DNA of 64,000 bases from the NCBI GenBank assembly GCA_963791885.1, contig CAWBUL010000004.1, forward strand, positions 744,001 through 808,000, in the 5' to 3' direction. Below the pieces are notes generated by a model that saw nothing but the letters and a program-made list of their open reading frames with translations, ran no database searches and was not told where the DNA came from. A program made the translations under genes and the position numbers. Below, in pieces: positions 34,727 to 43,275 of this stretch. Origin of the DNA: CAVSUZ01 sp963791885 (GTDB lineage: Bacteria; Pseudomonadota; Alphaproteobacteria; Acetobacterales; Acetobacteraceae). Each line of letters opens with the position of its first letter. Position 1 is the stretch's first letter.

Positions 34727-36332
34727 CAGCGGGCTTTCGCGAGAGGATCGGAATCGCACCTAAATCGGCGAACTCGGGGATTACTGCGAGCACAGGCAGG
34801 CCGAGATTGCGTTCCAGCTTCTCCGGGAGAAGAAATCCGCGCCGGAACGCTTCACAGAGAAACGCAGTGAGGATGCCGGCGATCAGGCTGAGCAGCGCAC
34901 CGCCCACGAGAATCGCTGCACGCAGATGCGGGCGCGACAGCGGCGGCGTCGCAGGCGAGATCACGCGCACATTGCTGGTGTTTGCGTCAGCCCCTTCGAC
35001 GATGCGGCGTGATTGCAAGGTTCGCTCGACGGAGCGGTAATCGCTCTCGGTCAACGCGACCTCCCGATCAAGATTGGCAAGCTCGACGGCGTTCCCCTCC
35101 AGCGCCGTGAGCGACGCGCCGAGCACCGCAAGATGGTCAGTGTCCTGTCGATACTGCGCGCGGGCGGCTTGCAAATCCTGGTCAGTATGCGCGCGGTCCA
35201 GCACGAGGTCGTCGTAAACGGTGTTGCGTCCCCGGCGGACCACGGAGGTACCGGCTCCAGTTGTGGCCAGTTGCCCCGCGGCGTCGCGGATCTGCGCTTC
35301 CACTTGCGCCACCATCGGATAGTTGGGCAGGTAATTTTGCCGGAGCTTTGCCGCGCTTACTTTTAGATTCTCGAGAGAGCTACGAAGATTTTCCTGCCGT
35401 TGCTGCGCATCGCTTTCACTGTAGACGGTAAGCTCCGGAGGGGTCCGCGCTATATCGGTGTCGATGACGGAAAGGCGCTGTTCAAGTTGTGCAACACGGC
35501 TGGCTGCGTTCTGCTGGTCGCGCACGAGATCGGCCTGTTGATGCAGCAGGATGTCGCGCTGCGTGGGGTAGTCAACGATCCCATTCTTCGCCTTGAACTC
35601 GGCATAGCGACGGGTCGCATCCGCCAGCTGCGTGCGCAGGCCGCTGGCCTGGCGGGCGAGGAACGTAGATTCGACCTCCGCATATAGTCCGCTGCGCGTG
35701 GACAGGTAGGCGGCCACAAGATCATTCACGGCGTCAGCTGCGACCTTGGCGTCCGGATGGCGGAAGCTGACCGTGATCACGTTGCCGGCTTTGTCGGCAA
35801 CGGCGGAAAGGTGCTGCGAGAACGCGACCGTCGCGAGATCCTCCAGCGCCGGCGAGGGGGAGGGGGATAGGCCAAGCGCGGCTCTTATGCGGTGCGTCCA
35901 GTCCGCCCTCAGCCGATGAAGGAACGATGGATTCACCATCTGCGGGTATAGCCGGGCGACCCCAATCTCGCGGACGACTTGCCGCGCCAGCGGCTCGCTT
36001 TCGATGATGTCGGTCTCCGCCTTTAGAAACGCATCGCGATCGAGTACGCCCGCCACATCGTGTTCGCTGCCAACCTCGGACTGGGCCGCATAATCCTTCG
36101 ACAGCAGCACGAGCAGCGTAGATTGTGCCGTGTAGTTGGGCACCACAAATTCTGCGAGTGCGGCGATCACGGCGAAGGTGACAAACATCACGAGCAGGAT
36201 CTTGCGGCGGTCGCTGAAGGCGGCGGCAATCATCTCCCGGATCGGCAGCGCCGCCGCCCCCGGCGCGGCGAGAATCGGCCCGCTATAGGCGACGAGCTCG
36301 GTCCCCATCGTCGGTCTAGTAAGCTTTGTCAC
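34710..36332 (-). CDS. Wzc/GumC-like polysaccharide co-polymerase (PCP-2), kinase domain absent
   Basis: The GTG at 36332 overlaps the stop of the upstream gene and has GCGGGG before it; an ATG at 36308 is possible. The roughly 540 residues have a first membrane helix (ILLVMFVTFAVIAALAEFVV), a Wzz-like periplasmic domain (YTAQSTLLVLLSKDY) with long coiled coils (ASRVAQLEQRLSVIDTDIA, YRQDTDHLAVLGASL), the PCP proline motif SPATPPLSRP and a second helix (AAILVGGALLSLIAGILTAF). The short cytoplasmic tail ends without a P-loop; that module is the separate next gene. It controls chain length and export with an outer-membrane pore, which is not encoded in this window. Confidence 0.88.
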   Translation of the reverse strand: MTKLTRPTMGTELVAYSGPILAAPGAAALPIREMIAAAFSDRRKILLVMFVTFAVIAALAEFVVPNYTAQSTLLVLLSKDYAAQSEVGSEHDVAGVLDRDAFLKAETDIIESEPLARQVVREIGVARLYPQMVNPSFLHRLRADWTHRIRAALGLSPSPSPALEDLATVAFSQHLSAVADKAGNVITVSFRHPDAKVAADAVNDLVAAYLSTRSGLYAEVESTFLARQASGLRTQLADATRRYAEFKAKNGIVDYPTQRDILLHQQADLVRDQQNAASRVAQLEQRLSVIDTDIARTPPELTVYSESDAQQRQENLRSSLENLKVSAAKLRQNYLPNYPMVAQVEAQIRDAAGQLATTGAGTSVVRRGRNTVYDDLVLDRAHTDQDLQAARAQYRQDTDHLAVLGASLTALEGNAVELANLDREVALTESDYRSVERTLQSRRIVEGADANTSNVRVISPATPPLSRPHLRAAILVGGALLSLIAGILTAFLCEAFRRGFLLPEKLERNLGLPVLAVIPEFADLGAIPILSRKPADARLG

Positions 36333-37773
36333 TGAGCACCCCGCGCCAAGCGGTCATCAAGAGGATCCGAAGATCGAAGAGCATCGACCAGTGCTCGATG
36401 TAATAAAGGTCGTATCGCACACGCTCGTGTATTTCGTACTCAGAGCGTGTTTCGCCGCGCCACCCGTTGACCTGCGCCCAGCCCGTAATGCCCGGCTTGA
36501 TGCGATGGCGGCGTGGATATTGGGCTACGACGTCGGCGAACAGTCGCGTGCCCGCCTTCGTCTGCAGTGCGTGGGGCCGGGGACCCACCAGTGACATCTC
36601 GCCACGCAGCACGTTCAGAAGTTGCGGCAGCTCGTCGAGACTGAGCCTTCTGAGCCAGCTCCCGACCCGCGTGACACGCGGATCGTCGCGCGTCGTCTGT
36701 TGGCTCGCACAGGCATCCGTGAGATGAGAATACATTGTACGGAACTTGTAACAATTGAACAGAATGCCGTTGTAGCCTTCGCGTTCCTGGCGAAAGAGGA
36801 CGGGGCCTTCGCTGTCGAGCTTTATGAGAGCGGCGATCCCAAGGAGGACTGGCGAGAGAGAGACAATCAGGGCCGCAGCGCAAATGTAGTCGAAAATCGC
36901 CTTGTGCAGCCGCTGCCATTCGGAAAGCGGTGGTTCGGTGACATGCTGAACCGCGACGCCTCGGAACGCGACCTGCCCGGCCGGTCTCGCAGGATCAGCA
37001 AGGGTGTAAATGTTGATGGCAATGCCCTGCAGGCAATGCAATGCGGCATCGATCGAGAGCGCCTCTGCTGGTTTGAGGGCGACGATGATCGCATCGATGT
37101 GACCCCGCTGCGCCTCTGCACAAAGATCGGCGATCCCGCCGCGCAGCGGCACAGCCGCGTTTGCCGGCGGCGGGGGGGAGCGCGGGCACTGATAGGCGGC
37201 GGCGATCTGCGTAAGGGATGTACCGCTTGGTTGAATGCGCGTGAACAGCGCCGCGGCATCATCGCAATAGCCGAGCAGCGCGATTCGATTGACCAATCGG
37301 CCGGCCGACCTCAATTGATGTACGACAACCGCAAAGATGCATCGCTCTGTACCGAGCAACAGCGCGGCGCAAACCATCCAAAGCGCGGACAACAGCCACA
37401 TCGCGGGTCGCGGGTCTAATATGCCCAGGGTACCTGCGAGACCGGCAGAGCCGAAAAGAATGGCAAGTGCGATGGCACGCGCCTGCGTGCCCAGGGAAAG
37501 AAGATTATATGCGCCCAAACGGGCGAGGCAGATGGCCGCAATCCAGAACCCGATTGCCTCGGCGAGCATGAGAAAGCCAATCTGAGCTCCCCTCGGCTCG
37601 GCCAAGCGGTAGATCCAGACGCAGCCGACAAGAAGGAGACACAGGTCTGCACATTGGATGACATTTCGTAATGTGTTGGGTGAGACCCTACTGCCCTTCG
37701 ACTGCGTCTCGCGGGTCGAAGCTCCCCACGGAGGCACGGCGTGCTGCAATCCAGAATTCGGAAAGTCGAGCAT
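36316..37773 (-). CDS. Undecaprenyl-phosphate glycosyl-1-phosphate transferase (WcaJ/GumD-like), initiating EPS enzyme
   Basis: The 485 residues have four N-terminal membrane helices, a CoA-binding-like middle domain and the C-terminal bacterial sugar transferase domain: FDYICAAALIVSLSPVLLGIA, KLDSEGPVLFRQEREGYNG, FNCYKFRTMY, GSWLRRLSLDELPQLLNVLRGEMSLVGPRP and KPGITGWAQVNGWRGET. The last helix-loop (HWSMLFDLRILLMTAWRGVL) is typical. The enzyme loads the first sugar phosphate onto undecaprenyl phosphate. It is the first gene of the operon; the long region upstream carries paired direct repeats (37887-37924). Confidence 0.94.
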   Translation of the reverse strand: MLDFPNSGLQHAVPPWGASTRETQSKGSRVSPNTLRNVIQCADLCLLLVGCVWIYRLAEPRGAQIGFLMLAEAIGFWIAAICLARLGAYNLLSLGTQARAIALAILFGSAGLAGTLGILDPRPAMWLLSALWMVCAALLLGTERCIFAVVVHQLRSAGRLVNRIALLGYCDDAAALFTRIQPSGTSLTQIAAAYQCPRSPPPPANAAVPLRGGIADLCAEAQRGHIDAIIVALKPAEALSIDAALHCLQGIAINIYTLADPARPAGQVAFRGVAVQHVTEPPLSEWQRLHKAIFDYICAAALIVSLSPVLLGIAALIKLDSEGPVLFRQEREGYNGILFNCYKFRTMYSHLTDACASQQTTRDDPRVTRVGSWLRRLSLDELPQLLNVLRGEMSLVGPRPHALQTKAGTRLFADVVAQYPRRHRIKPGITGWAQVNGWRGETRSEYEIHERVRYDLYYIEHWSMLFDLRILLMTAWRGVLSDKAY

Positions 37774-37886
37774 TCCATTAGGCCTTTGGTACGTAGTGGT
37801 CTTGGGCTCTGACCCCGATCGTTAACGTCGCCGAAGCCCCCGGCTCGAGAAATATTGACGATCCATTAATGGGAAGTCAACGATTT

Positions 37887-37924
37887 TTTGCAGTGCACAA
37901 CGCAGCTCTTTTGCGGTGCACAAG
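37887..37924 (-). promoter_or_regulatory. Paired direct repeat TTTTGCRGTGCACAA, candidate operator
   Basis: Copies at 37887-37901 and 37910-37924 differ in a single base and are 23 bp apart, about two helical turns. Each contains the palindrome GTGCAC. They lie 115-150 bp upstream of the first EPS gene. The spacing and symmetry suit a transcription factor that binds cooperatively; the factor is unknown. Confidence 0.45.
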
Positions 37925-38082
37925 GCATGGGGTGTTGCAACCTGCGGGTGTTAAAGGGTAATCAGAAGTCAAAAGGGTAATTAAGGGGGGAGGACTCGGC
38001 CAAATGGCGGCTAAAGGTATTGTTCTTTTGAAGCCCTCTCGTCTGGTGTTACCCAACCGCTAGATGTGAAGAGGGACATAGG

Positions 38083-38319
38083 ATGTCGACTTTGTGGGCC
38101 AGCCGGATAGACCGAAGCCGCCTGAAACAGCCTGTGTCGAACCAGGATGCGGTGGCTCGAGCAGAAGGGGGCGGGCTTATCGAGTTGGTCACACGGCTTC
38201 TGATGTTGCCGGTGATTGCGGTGGTATCGGTATGCTGGCTTGCGGCGGCCGCGGTAGCGACGGTCTGGCTCGCAGTGAGCAGACCCCTTCGACACAGGGG
38301 TGGGAATGATCTCGACTAA
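38083..38319 (+). CDS. Possible small membrane protein
   Basis: The 78-residue frame starts at an ATG behind AGAGGGACATAGG. It holds one strong hydrophobic stretch (LLMLPVIAVVSVCWLAAAAVATVWLA) between a polar N-terminus and a basic tail (RPLRHRGGN). Small single-span proteins near EPS genes are often missed regulators, but no family was recognised. It lies between the divergent EPS promoter region and the beta-helix gene. Doubtful, given as a candidate. Confidence 0.35.
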   Translation: MSTLWASRIDRSRLKQPVSNQDAVARAEGGGLIELVTRLLMLPVIAVVSVCWLAAAAVATVWLAVSRPLRHRGGNDLD

Positions 38320-38596
38320 TTTGACGTCTCCAAAGGTGCTTTTGACATAATTTTCCAGACTCACCTTTCGCCGCATGTCATTCGTCACCATCGGCGAGGC
38401 ATGGCAAACCTCCTTGCGCGCAACACGACAAACTCGCGCTGGACCTTACTCTGAACCGCTAGGTAAACTCGGTTCTAGTAAGACAGAAGGCCACTAGCCG
38501 CCGCAAAACAAGACAAACATGATTGCTTGGTAATTAACATCCTATTGTGGATCATCGCGTACCATTACGTTTTCGCTATCGTCCGGGGGCACTTAG

Positions 38597-41272
38597 ATGA
38601 CGACGACAGTATTGCAGAATTTCATCGGCGCCCAAAGCGTCGGCACGCTTTCGGTTACGCCGGGCGAAACACTTCTCGTCACCGCTTTGAGTGAGCTCGG
38701 TGAGAACGCCGGAAGCGACTGGACCGCGACCGTCGTGGGACCGTCCCTGTGGGAGAGCGGCACCTCGCTGCTGATCGGCGGCGCTGGCACCGGGGCAGCA
38801 GCAATCTCTGCCGGAGCCACCGTTACGGCAGCAAATCTTTCCGTCGGATATCTCGCCGGGGGGATAGGACTACTAAGCCTTTCCGGCGCTGGCACCACGA
38901 TGACAATTGCCCAAGCGGCCAATATCGGTGCGGGCGGGACGGGCACGCTGGTTATCGCCAACGCAGCGACGTTGGTCAGTGAGACGATGGGTGAGCTTAG
39001 CGTGAACGCCGGCGCCTCCGGGTCGGGCACGATCGAGGGAGCAGGGGCGCTCTGGATCGACGATGGGGCGCTTTGGATCGGCGCATCGGGCACTGGCGCG
39101 CTTCTTGTCGAGAACGCGGGCTCCCTTCGGGCGCCCGACCTGGCACTCGGAGTCTCGGCAGGCAGCACCGGTACCCTGACTGCCACTGGAACAGGGTCGG
39201 CGCTCGGGATCAGCGGAATTACGTATCTCGGATATGCGGGTTCAGGGGCGCTTGCGATCGGTGCGGGCGCGAGCGCAACAGTTTCCGGGCCACTCGAGAT
39301 TGCGAGCCTCTCCGGAGCGACTGGTACTCTCAGTGTAAGCGGTCCGGGCGCATTCCTTTCGGTTGCGCAGGAGGTCGATGATGGCGCCGGCGGCGCCGGT
39401 ACCATTACCGTTTCAAACGACGGTACCGTAGCGTTAGCTGCCGACCTGCTCGTAGGCATAAATTATGGCGCGAGCAACGCACACGGCAGTCTGTCAGTCA
39501 ACTCTGGGGGAATGCTCACCGCCGCGTTGCTTGCCATCGCTTCTTCCTCAGACAGCACGGGAACGGTTTCTGTCGGTGGCACGGGATCGGAGGTGCTCGC
39601 GGGACAGGCCGTCTATGTCGGGGGAAGCTGGGCCGGGGCTGGCGGGCAGGCGACGCTGTCCATCACCGCCGGTGGCGATGTGACGACAGCCGATGCCATA
39701 ATCTGGAACAACGGAACGATCACGCTGAGCGGCGGAACGCTCGCAGCCAGCGGTACCACGAATGACGGCACGATCACCGGAGCTGGCACCATAACCGGTA
39801 GCCAGTTCACGAACAACGGCGGGGTGGACGCGGCCGGCGGCACACTAACGCTCACAGGCAGCGTCACCGGTACGGGCACCCTCGCCCTCTCCGCCGGCTC
39901 GGAGCTCGTGCTGGAGAGCCCGGTCGCGTCCAGCAATGCCATCACATTCGCCAGTACCTCCGCGACGCTGGTCCTCGGTACGCCCTGGCAGATGGCCGCG
40001 ACCGTCTCCGGCTTCGTCAAAAGCGATACGATCGAGCTGGCGGGTATGACGGCGACGACGCTGGAGTATTCTGGCGGCGTATTGACGGCGATCGGGCCGG
40101 GCGGTCCGGACGGCAGCCTGCGGGCCGTTGCGAGCATCAAGCTCTCCGGCACCTACTCGCTCGGCAGCTTCACGCTGACCCAGGACGGAAAGGGCGACAG
40201 CGTCATCACTGCGGTCCCCTCCACGCCAGTCGGCGGCAACGGATCGTCTGGGTCCTCTGAATCGACCTACCTGGAGACCCACCCGTTTTTTGCCGCGAAC
40301 AGCCCATGGAACACGCAGATCGGCAGCGGACATACATACGTGGCGGTGCCGGCCTTGGCCTCGGCTCTCGCGGGACTCTCCTCCTGGACCGGCGGCAGCG
40401 TGGCGATTTACTACGCCCAGACGACCGATCCGTTGGTGCCGATCCTTTACAATCCCAATACCTGGTACGAGACCTCGATTGGTGCCTGGCAGCAATCAGG
40501 CAACAGCGCGGCGACCGAGCAGCAGATACTCGCCACATCGCAGAGCACGAACCCGATCCCGGACAATCCCTACTCAACCCAGGTGGCGGGTTTGACCTGG
40601 AACTCGACGCCGAGCGGGTTACCCTCGACTTACGATCAGTGGAACCAAGTGCCGGGGCAGACTCTTTATGCATATGTGCCGGCGGGGGCACTCCCGCCTC
40701 CGGGCAGCGACGGACAGACGGCCATCATCCAGCCCAACGGCACGGTAATCGAGCTCTACGCTCCGGTCGTGCTGTCTTCCGGCGCCTGGGTCTCCTCGAT
40801 GTTCAGCGTAACGAATGCGGTGACGGACCTTGGTGTCGGCGCCGACAACGGGCGCCGAGCTTCGATGATCGAGAACTACGCAGGCGTGCTGCGCGACACG
40901 GACATATCCTCCGGTACGATCGACCACGCGCTCGCCATCACGGTTCCGGGCTCCATGCTCGCGCAGGCGTTCACCGGGCCGGCGCTTGCCTTTGACAGCA
41001 GCTCGTCGGGCTACACAGGAACCCTGCCGATGGGCGCGCATCTTGCCTTGCCGAGTAGCTTAAGCCTTGCAAGCCTTGGCTTGGAGACGAGCCTTGGGAC
41101 GGAGCTTGCGGTGGCAGCCCAGGATTACGGCGTATTCGTCGTTGATCGCGGCGGCAGCGGTGTGAGCGTGCTCGTGCAGAACTCGCCGACATCAGCGGCG
41201 CTCGCCAACTGGAGCAGCGCGGAGCAACATGATATCGACGCGATCGTGCAGCACGCATTGTTAGTGTCATAG
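38597..41272 (+). CDS. Large beta-helix repeat protein with C-terminal domain shared with 30511-31602
   Basis: The 891 residues divide in two. Residues 1-500 are Gly/Ser/Thr/Ala-rich repeats of the kind seen in autotransporter passengers and PEP-CTERM-associated repeats (LSGAGTTMTIAQAANIGAGG, GTLSVSGPGAFLSVAQEV, NNGTITLSGGTLAASGTT). This is a predicted right-handed beta-helix closing with KSDTIELAGMTATTLEYSGG. Residues 555-891 hold the domain SGNSAATEQQILATS, PGSDGQTAIIQPNGTVIELY, RRASMIENYAGVLRDTDIS, GTIDHALAITVPGSML, GTLPMGAHLALPSS, YGVFVVDRGGSG. There is no Sec signal peptide and no beta-barrel, so export, if any, must use another route such as type I secretion. It is divergent from the EPS operon. 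An adhesin or polysaccharide-acting role is an inference. Confidence 0.82.
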   Translation: MTTTVLQNFIGAQSVGTLSVTPGETLLVTALSELGENAGSDWTATVVGPSLWESGTSLLIGGAGTGAAAISAGATVTAANLSVGYLAGGIGLLSLSGAGTTMTIAQAANIGAGGTGTLVIANAATLVSETMGELSVNAGASGSGTIEGAGALWIDDGALWIGASGTGALLVENAGSLRAPDLALGVSAGSTGTLTATGTGSALGISGITYLGYAGSGALAIGAGASATVSGPLEIASLSGATGTLSVSGPGAFLSVAQEVDDGAGGAGTITVSNDGTVALAADLLVGINYGASNAHGSLSVNSGGMLTAALLAIASSSDSTGTVSVGGTGSEVLAGQAVYVGGSWAGAGGQATLSITAGGDVTTADAIIWNNGTITLSGGTLAASGTTNDGTITGAGTITGSQFTNNGGVDAAGGTLTLTGSVTGTGTLALSAGSELVLESPVASSNAITFASTSATLVLGTPWQMAATVSGFVKSDTIELAGMTATTLEYSGGVLTAIGPGGPDGSLRAVASIKLSGTYSLGSFTLTQDGKGDSVITAVPSTPVGGNGSSGSSESTYLETHPFFAANSPWNTQIGSGHTYVAVPALASALAGLSSWTGGSVAIYYAQTTDPLVPILYNPNTWYETSIGAWQQSGNSAATEQQILATSQSTNPIPDNPYSTQVAGLTWNSTPSGLPSTYDQWNQVPGQTLYAYVPAGALPPPGSDGQTAIIQPNGTVIELYAPVVLSSGAWVSSMFSVTNAVTDLGVGADNGRRASMIENYAGVLRDTDISSGTIDHALAITVPGSMLAQAFTGPALAFDSSSSGYTGTLPMGAHLALPSSLSLASLGLETSLGTELAVAAQDYGVFVVDRGGSGVSVLVQNSPTSAALANWSSAEQHDIDAIVQHALLVS

Positions 41273-41670
41273 AAATCCCGCCAAGATCGGGCGTAGTAGC
41301 TTGAGAGCACCACAGACGTCCGCCCACGCAAGATGCCCATGCTAGGTCACCACCTCGAATCTCCTAAAAATCGGCTTTCGTGGTCGAAAATAACATTATC
41401 GGCGCGCGTTAGTGGGGGCGCCGGGGCGAGCTTTTCCGCAACCCTTCGTCCATCACTGGGCAGACCGCTTTCACCCTACCTCGGCCTGCGACGACGTAGA
41501 TTGCGATGTCCGCTTTCGGCGAGTCGGGAATGGGGCATGTCGACCGAGATGGTGAAGGTTTTCGGACGCCGGCCCTCACAGATCGAGCGTGAGGCACGGG
41601 GCCGGCGTACGGAAACCTCCCAAGCACGAGCCCGCGGGGCACAGGTGCGACGTTATGGGGATTTGAGAAT
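41273..41670. other. Gap, probable mobile-element debris
   Basis: Nearly 400 bp between the beta-helix gene and the IS3 element. The open frames are short, out of register and unlike anything recognised. The position next to two IS3 pieces suggests leftover flanking DNA of an older insertion. Confidence 0.4.
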
Positions 41671-41738
41671 TCTGAGGTGGTCCCGGAAACTGGGACAGGG
41701 GGTTAAGCTTGGTTCGCCCTGGCTGGAGGACGGACCCG

Positions 41739-42023
41739 ATGACGGGCAAACGGAAGCGATATTCGGCGGAATTCAAGGCGAAGGTTGCCCTTGAGGCACT
41801 GCGCGGTGAGCTGACGACGGCGCAGCTGGCGACGAAGCACGGTGTGCATCAGACGATGGTCAGCGAGTGGAAGCGCCAGGCGGTGGACGGGCTATCGTCG
41901 GTGTTCTCGGGCAAGACGGAAGCGAAGGAAGTCGCCCGGGAAGAAGAGGTGGAGAAACTGCACGCCAAGATCGGGCAGCTGGTGGTGGAACGCGATTTTT
42001 TGGCGAAAGCCTTCGGTCGATGA
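41739..42023 (+). CDS. IS3-family OrfA
   Basis: Start at 41739 (MTGKRKRYSAEFKAKVALEA) has GGAGG upstream. The 94 residues carry the HTH (TTAQLATKHGVHQTMVSEWKRQ) and a coiled-coil region (AREEEVEKLHAKIGQLVVER). A T TTT TTG slippery heptamer at 41996-42002 near the end allows a -1 shift into orfB. The stop overlaps a possible orfB ATG at 42020. Confidence 0.92.
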   Translation: MTGKRKRYSAEFKAKVALEALRGELTTAQLATKHGVHQTMVSEWKRQAVDGLSSVFSGKTEAKEVAREEEVEKLHAKIGQLVVERDFLAKAFGR

Positions 42024-42889
42024 GCGTGGATCGAAGGCGATCGATGATTGAGCCGGGCCATCCGCACCTTTCGGTTGCACGGCAGTGCGCGCTGGTGTCG
42101 ATGGGCCGCTCCACGTTTTACCGCGCGGCGGCACTGGAGACGGCGGAGAACCTGCTGCTGATGCGGCTGCTCGACGAGCAGTTCCTGGAAACGCCGTGGT
42201 ATGGATCGCGGCAGATGACGCGTCATCTGCGCCGTCTGGGTCACGCTGTCGGCCGCAAGCGGGTGCGGCGGCTGATGGCGACGATGGGGCTGACGCCGAT
42301 CTACCAGCGGCCGCGGACCACGGTTCCGCATCCCGAGCACCGGATCTACCCGTATCTGCTACGCGATCTCGTGGTCGATCGGCCGAACCAGGTCTGGTGT
42401 GCGGATATCACCTATATTCCGATGCGGCGCGGCTTCCTCTATCTGGTCGCGGTGATGGATTGGGCGACGCGGCGGGTGCTGAGCTGGCGTTTGTCGAACA
42501 CCATGGATGTGGAGTTCTGCGTCGCTGCGTTGGAGGAAGCGCTGGTGCGGTTTGGCCGGCCGGACATCTTCAACAGCGATCAGGGGAGCCAGTTCACCTC
42601 GCCACAATTCACGGAGGTGCTGACCGGCGCTGGTGTGCGGATCTCGATGGACGGCCGCGGCCGGTGGATGGACAACGTGTTCATCGAACGGCTGTGGCGT
42701 AGTCTGAAATACGAGTGCGTCTATCTGCACGCGTTTGAAACGGGCTCGGAGCTGCGAACGGGACTGGCCCGGTGGATCAGTTACTACAACGGTCACCGGC
42801 CTCACTCAGCACTGGGCGGGCTCACTCCTGACGAGGCGTATGCCGCGACTGAAGTCGGAGGAATAGAAACAACGAAATTGGCGGCCTGA
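42020..42889 (+). CDS. IS3-family OrfB transposase
   Basis: From the ATG at 42020 the product is 289 residues; the frame is open upstream and can be fused to OrfA by the -1 shift. The HTH_21 part (TPWYGSRQMTRHLRRLGHAVGRKRVRRLM) precedes the core with DDE residues in QVWCADITYIPM (D), DIFNSDQGSQFTS (D) and DNVFIERLWRSLKYECVYL (E). The end GHRPHSALGGLTPDEAY is typical. The frame is intact, so the transposase may be functional even though the flanks are rearranged. Confidence 0.94.
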   Translation: MSVDRRRSMIEPGHPHLSVARQCALVSMGRSTFYRAAALETAENLLLMRLLDEQFLETPWYGSRQMTRHLRRLGHAVGRKRVRRLMATMGLTPIYQRPRTTVPHPEHRIYPYLLRDLVVDRPNQVWCADITYIPMRRGFLYLVAVMDWATRRVLSWRLSNTMDVEFCVAALEEALVRFGRPDIFNSDQGSQFTSPQFTEVLTGAGVRISMDGRGRWMDNVFIERLWRSLKYECVYLHAFETGSELRTGLARWISYYNGHRPHSALGGLTPDEAYAATEVGGIETTKLAA

Positions 42890-42952
42890 AGTGACACAGA
42901 ACCAAGCTTAGCAAAGCCGCCAAACTGTCCCGCAGAACGGGACCACCTCAGA

Positions 42953-43275
42953 TCCATGGCCGCCCGAAATGCATCCGGGTGGATAACGGGCCGGAGTTTA
43001 TCTCCAAGGAGCTGGACCTCTGGGCGTGGATGCATGGGGTGGCGTTGGACTTCTCCCGCCCGGGCAAGCCGACCGACAATGCCTTTGCGGAGTCGTTCAA
43101 TGGCAAGTTCCGGACCGAATGTCTCAACGTCTTTTGGTTCCTCAGCCTCGACGACGCGGCGGCTAAATGCGAAGCTTGGCGGAGGGATTACAATGAGGTC
43201 CGTCCACACAGCGCGATCGGCAACCAAACCCCGCTCGCGCGGGCTTTTGCCTCAGCTCAGGCATGCCTGACCTGA
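42953..43275 (+). pseudogene. C-terminal remnant of a second IS3-family transposase
   Basis: Starting directly at the end of the neighbouring IS, the frame reads GRPKCIRVDNGPEF, then SRPGKPTDNAFAESFNGKFR and DYNEVRPHSAIGNQTP to a stop. This is the second half of an IS3 OrfB catalytic core (second D and E). The first half and orfA are missing. It belongs to a different IS3 subgroup than the intact copy beside it. Confidence 0.85.

Larger units (their letters stand above)
37774..38596. other. Long divergent intergenic region of the EPS locus
   Basis: About 820 bp, more AT-rich than its surroundings, lie between the initiating transferase (minus) and the beta-helix protein (plus). The region holds a palindrome CCATTAATGG (37863-37872), two near-identical 15-bp repeats, a pair of AAAGGGTAAT repeats (37954 and 37973) and one small possible gene (38083-38319). 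The remainder shows no coding signal. Confidence 0.6.
41671..42952 (+). mobile_element. IS3-family element, about 1.28 kb, without target duplication
   Basis: Both ends read TCTGAGGTGGTCCCG in inverted orientation (left 41671, right 42952). Shared subterminal AAGCTTGGTTC blocks lie further in. No direct duplication flanks the ends (AGAAT left, TCCAT right). The right side abuts a truncated transposase of another IS3 element, so the element probably landed in that copy and adjacent DNA was then lost by deletion or recombination. Confidence 0.88.

Noticed and set aside
38593..39459. 288-codon frame on the minus strand rich in Pro and Ala
   Set aside because: It is the antisense shadow of the GC-rich beta-helix repeats; low-complexity P/A/S/V pattern only.
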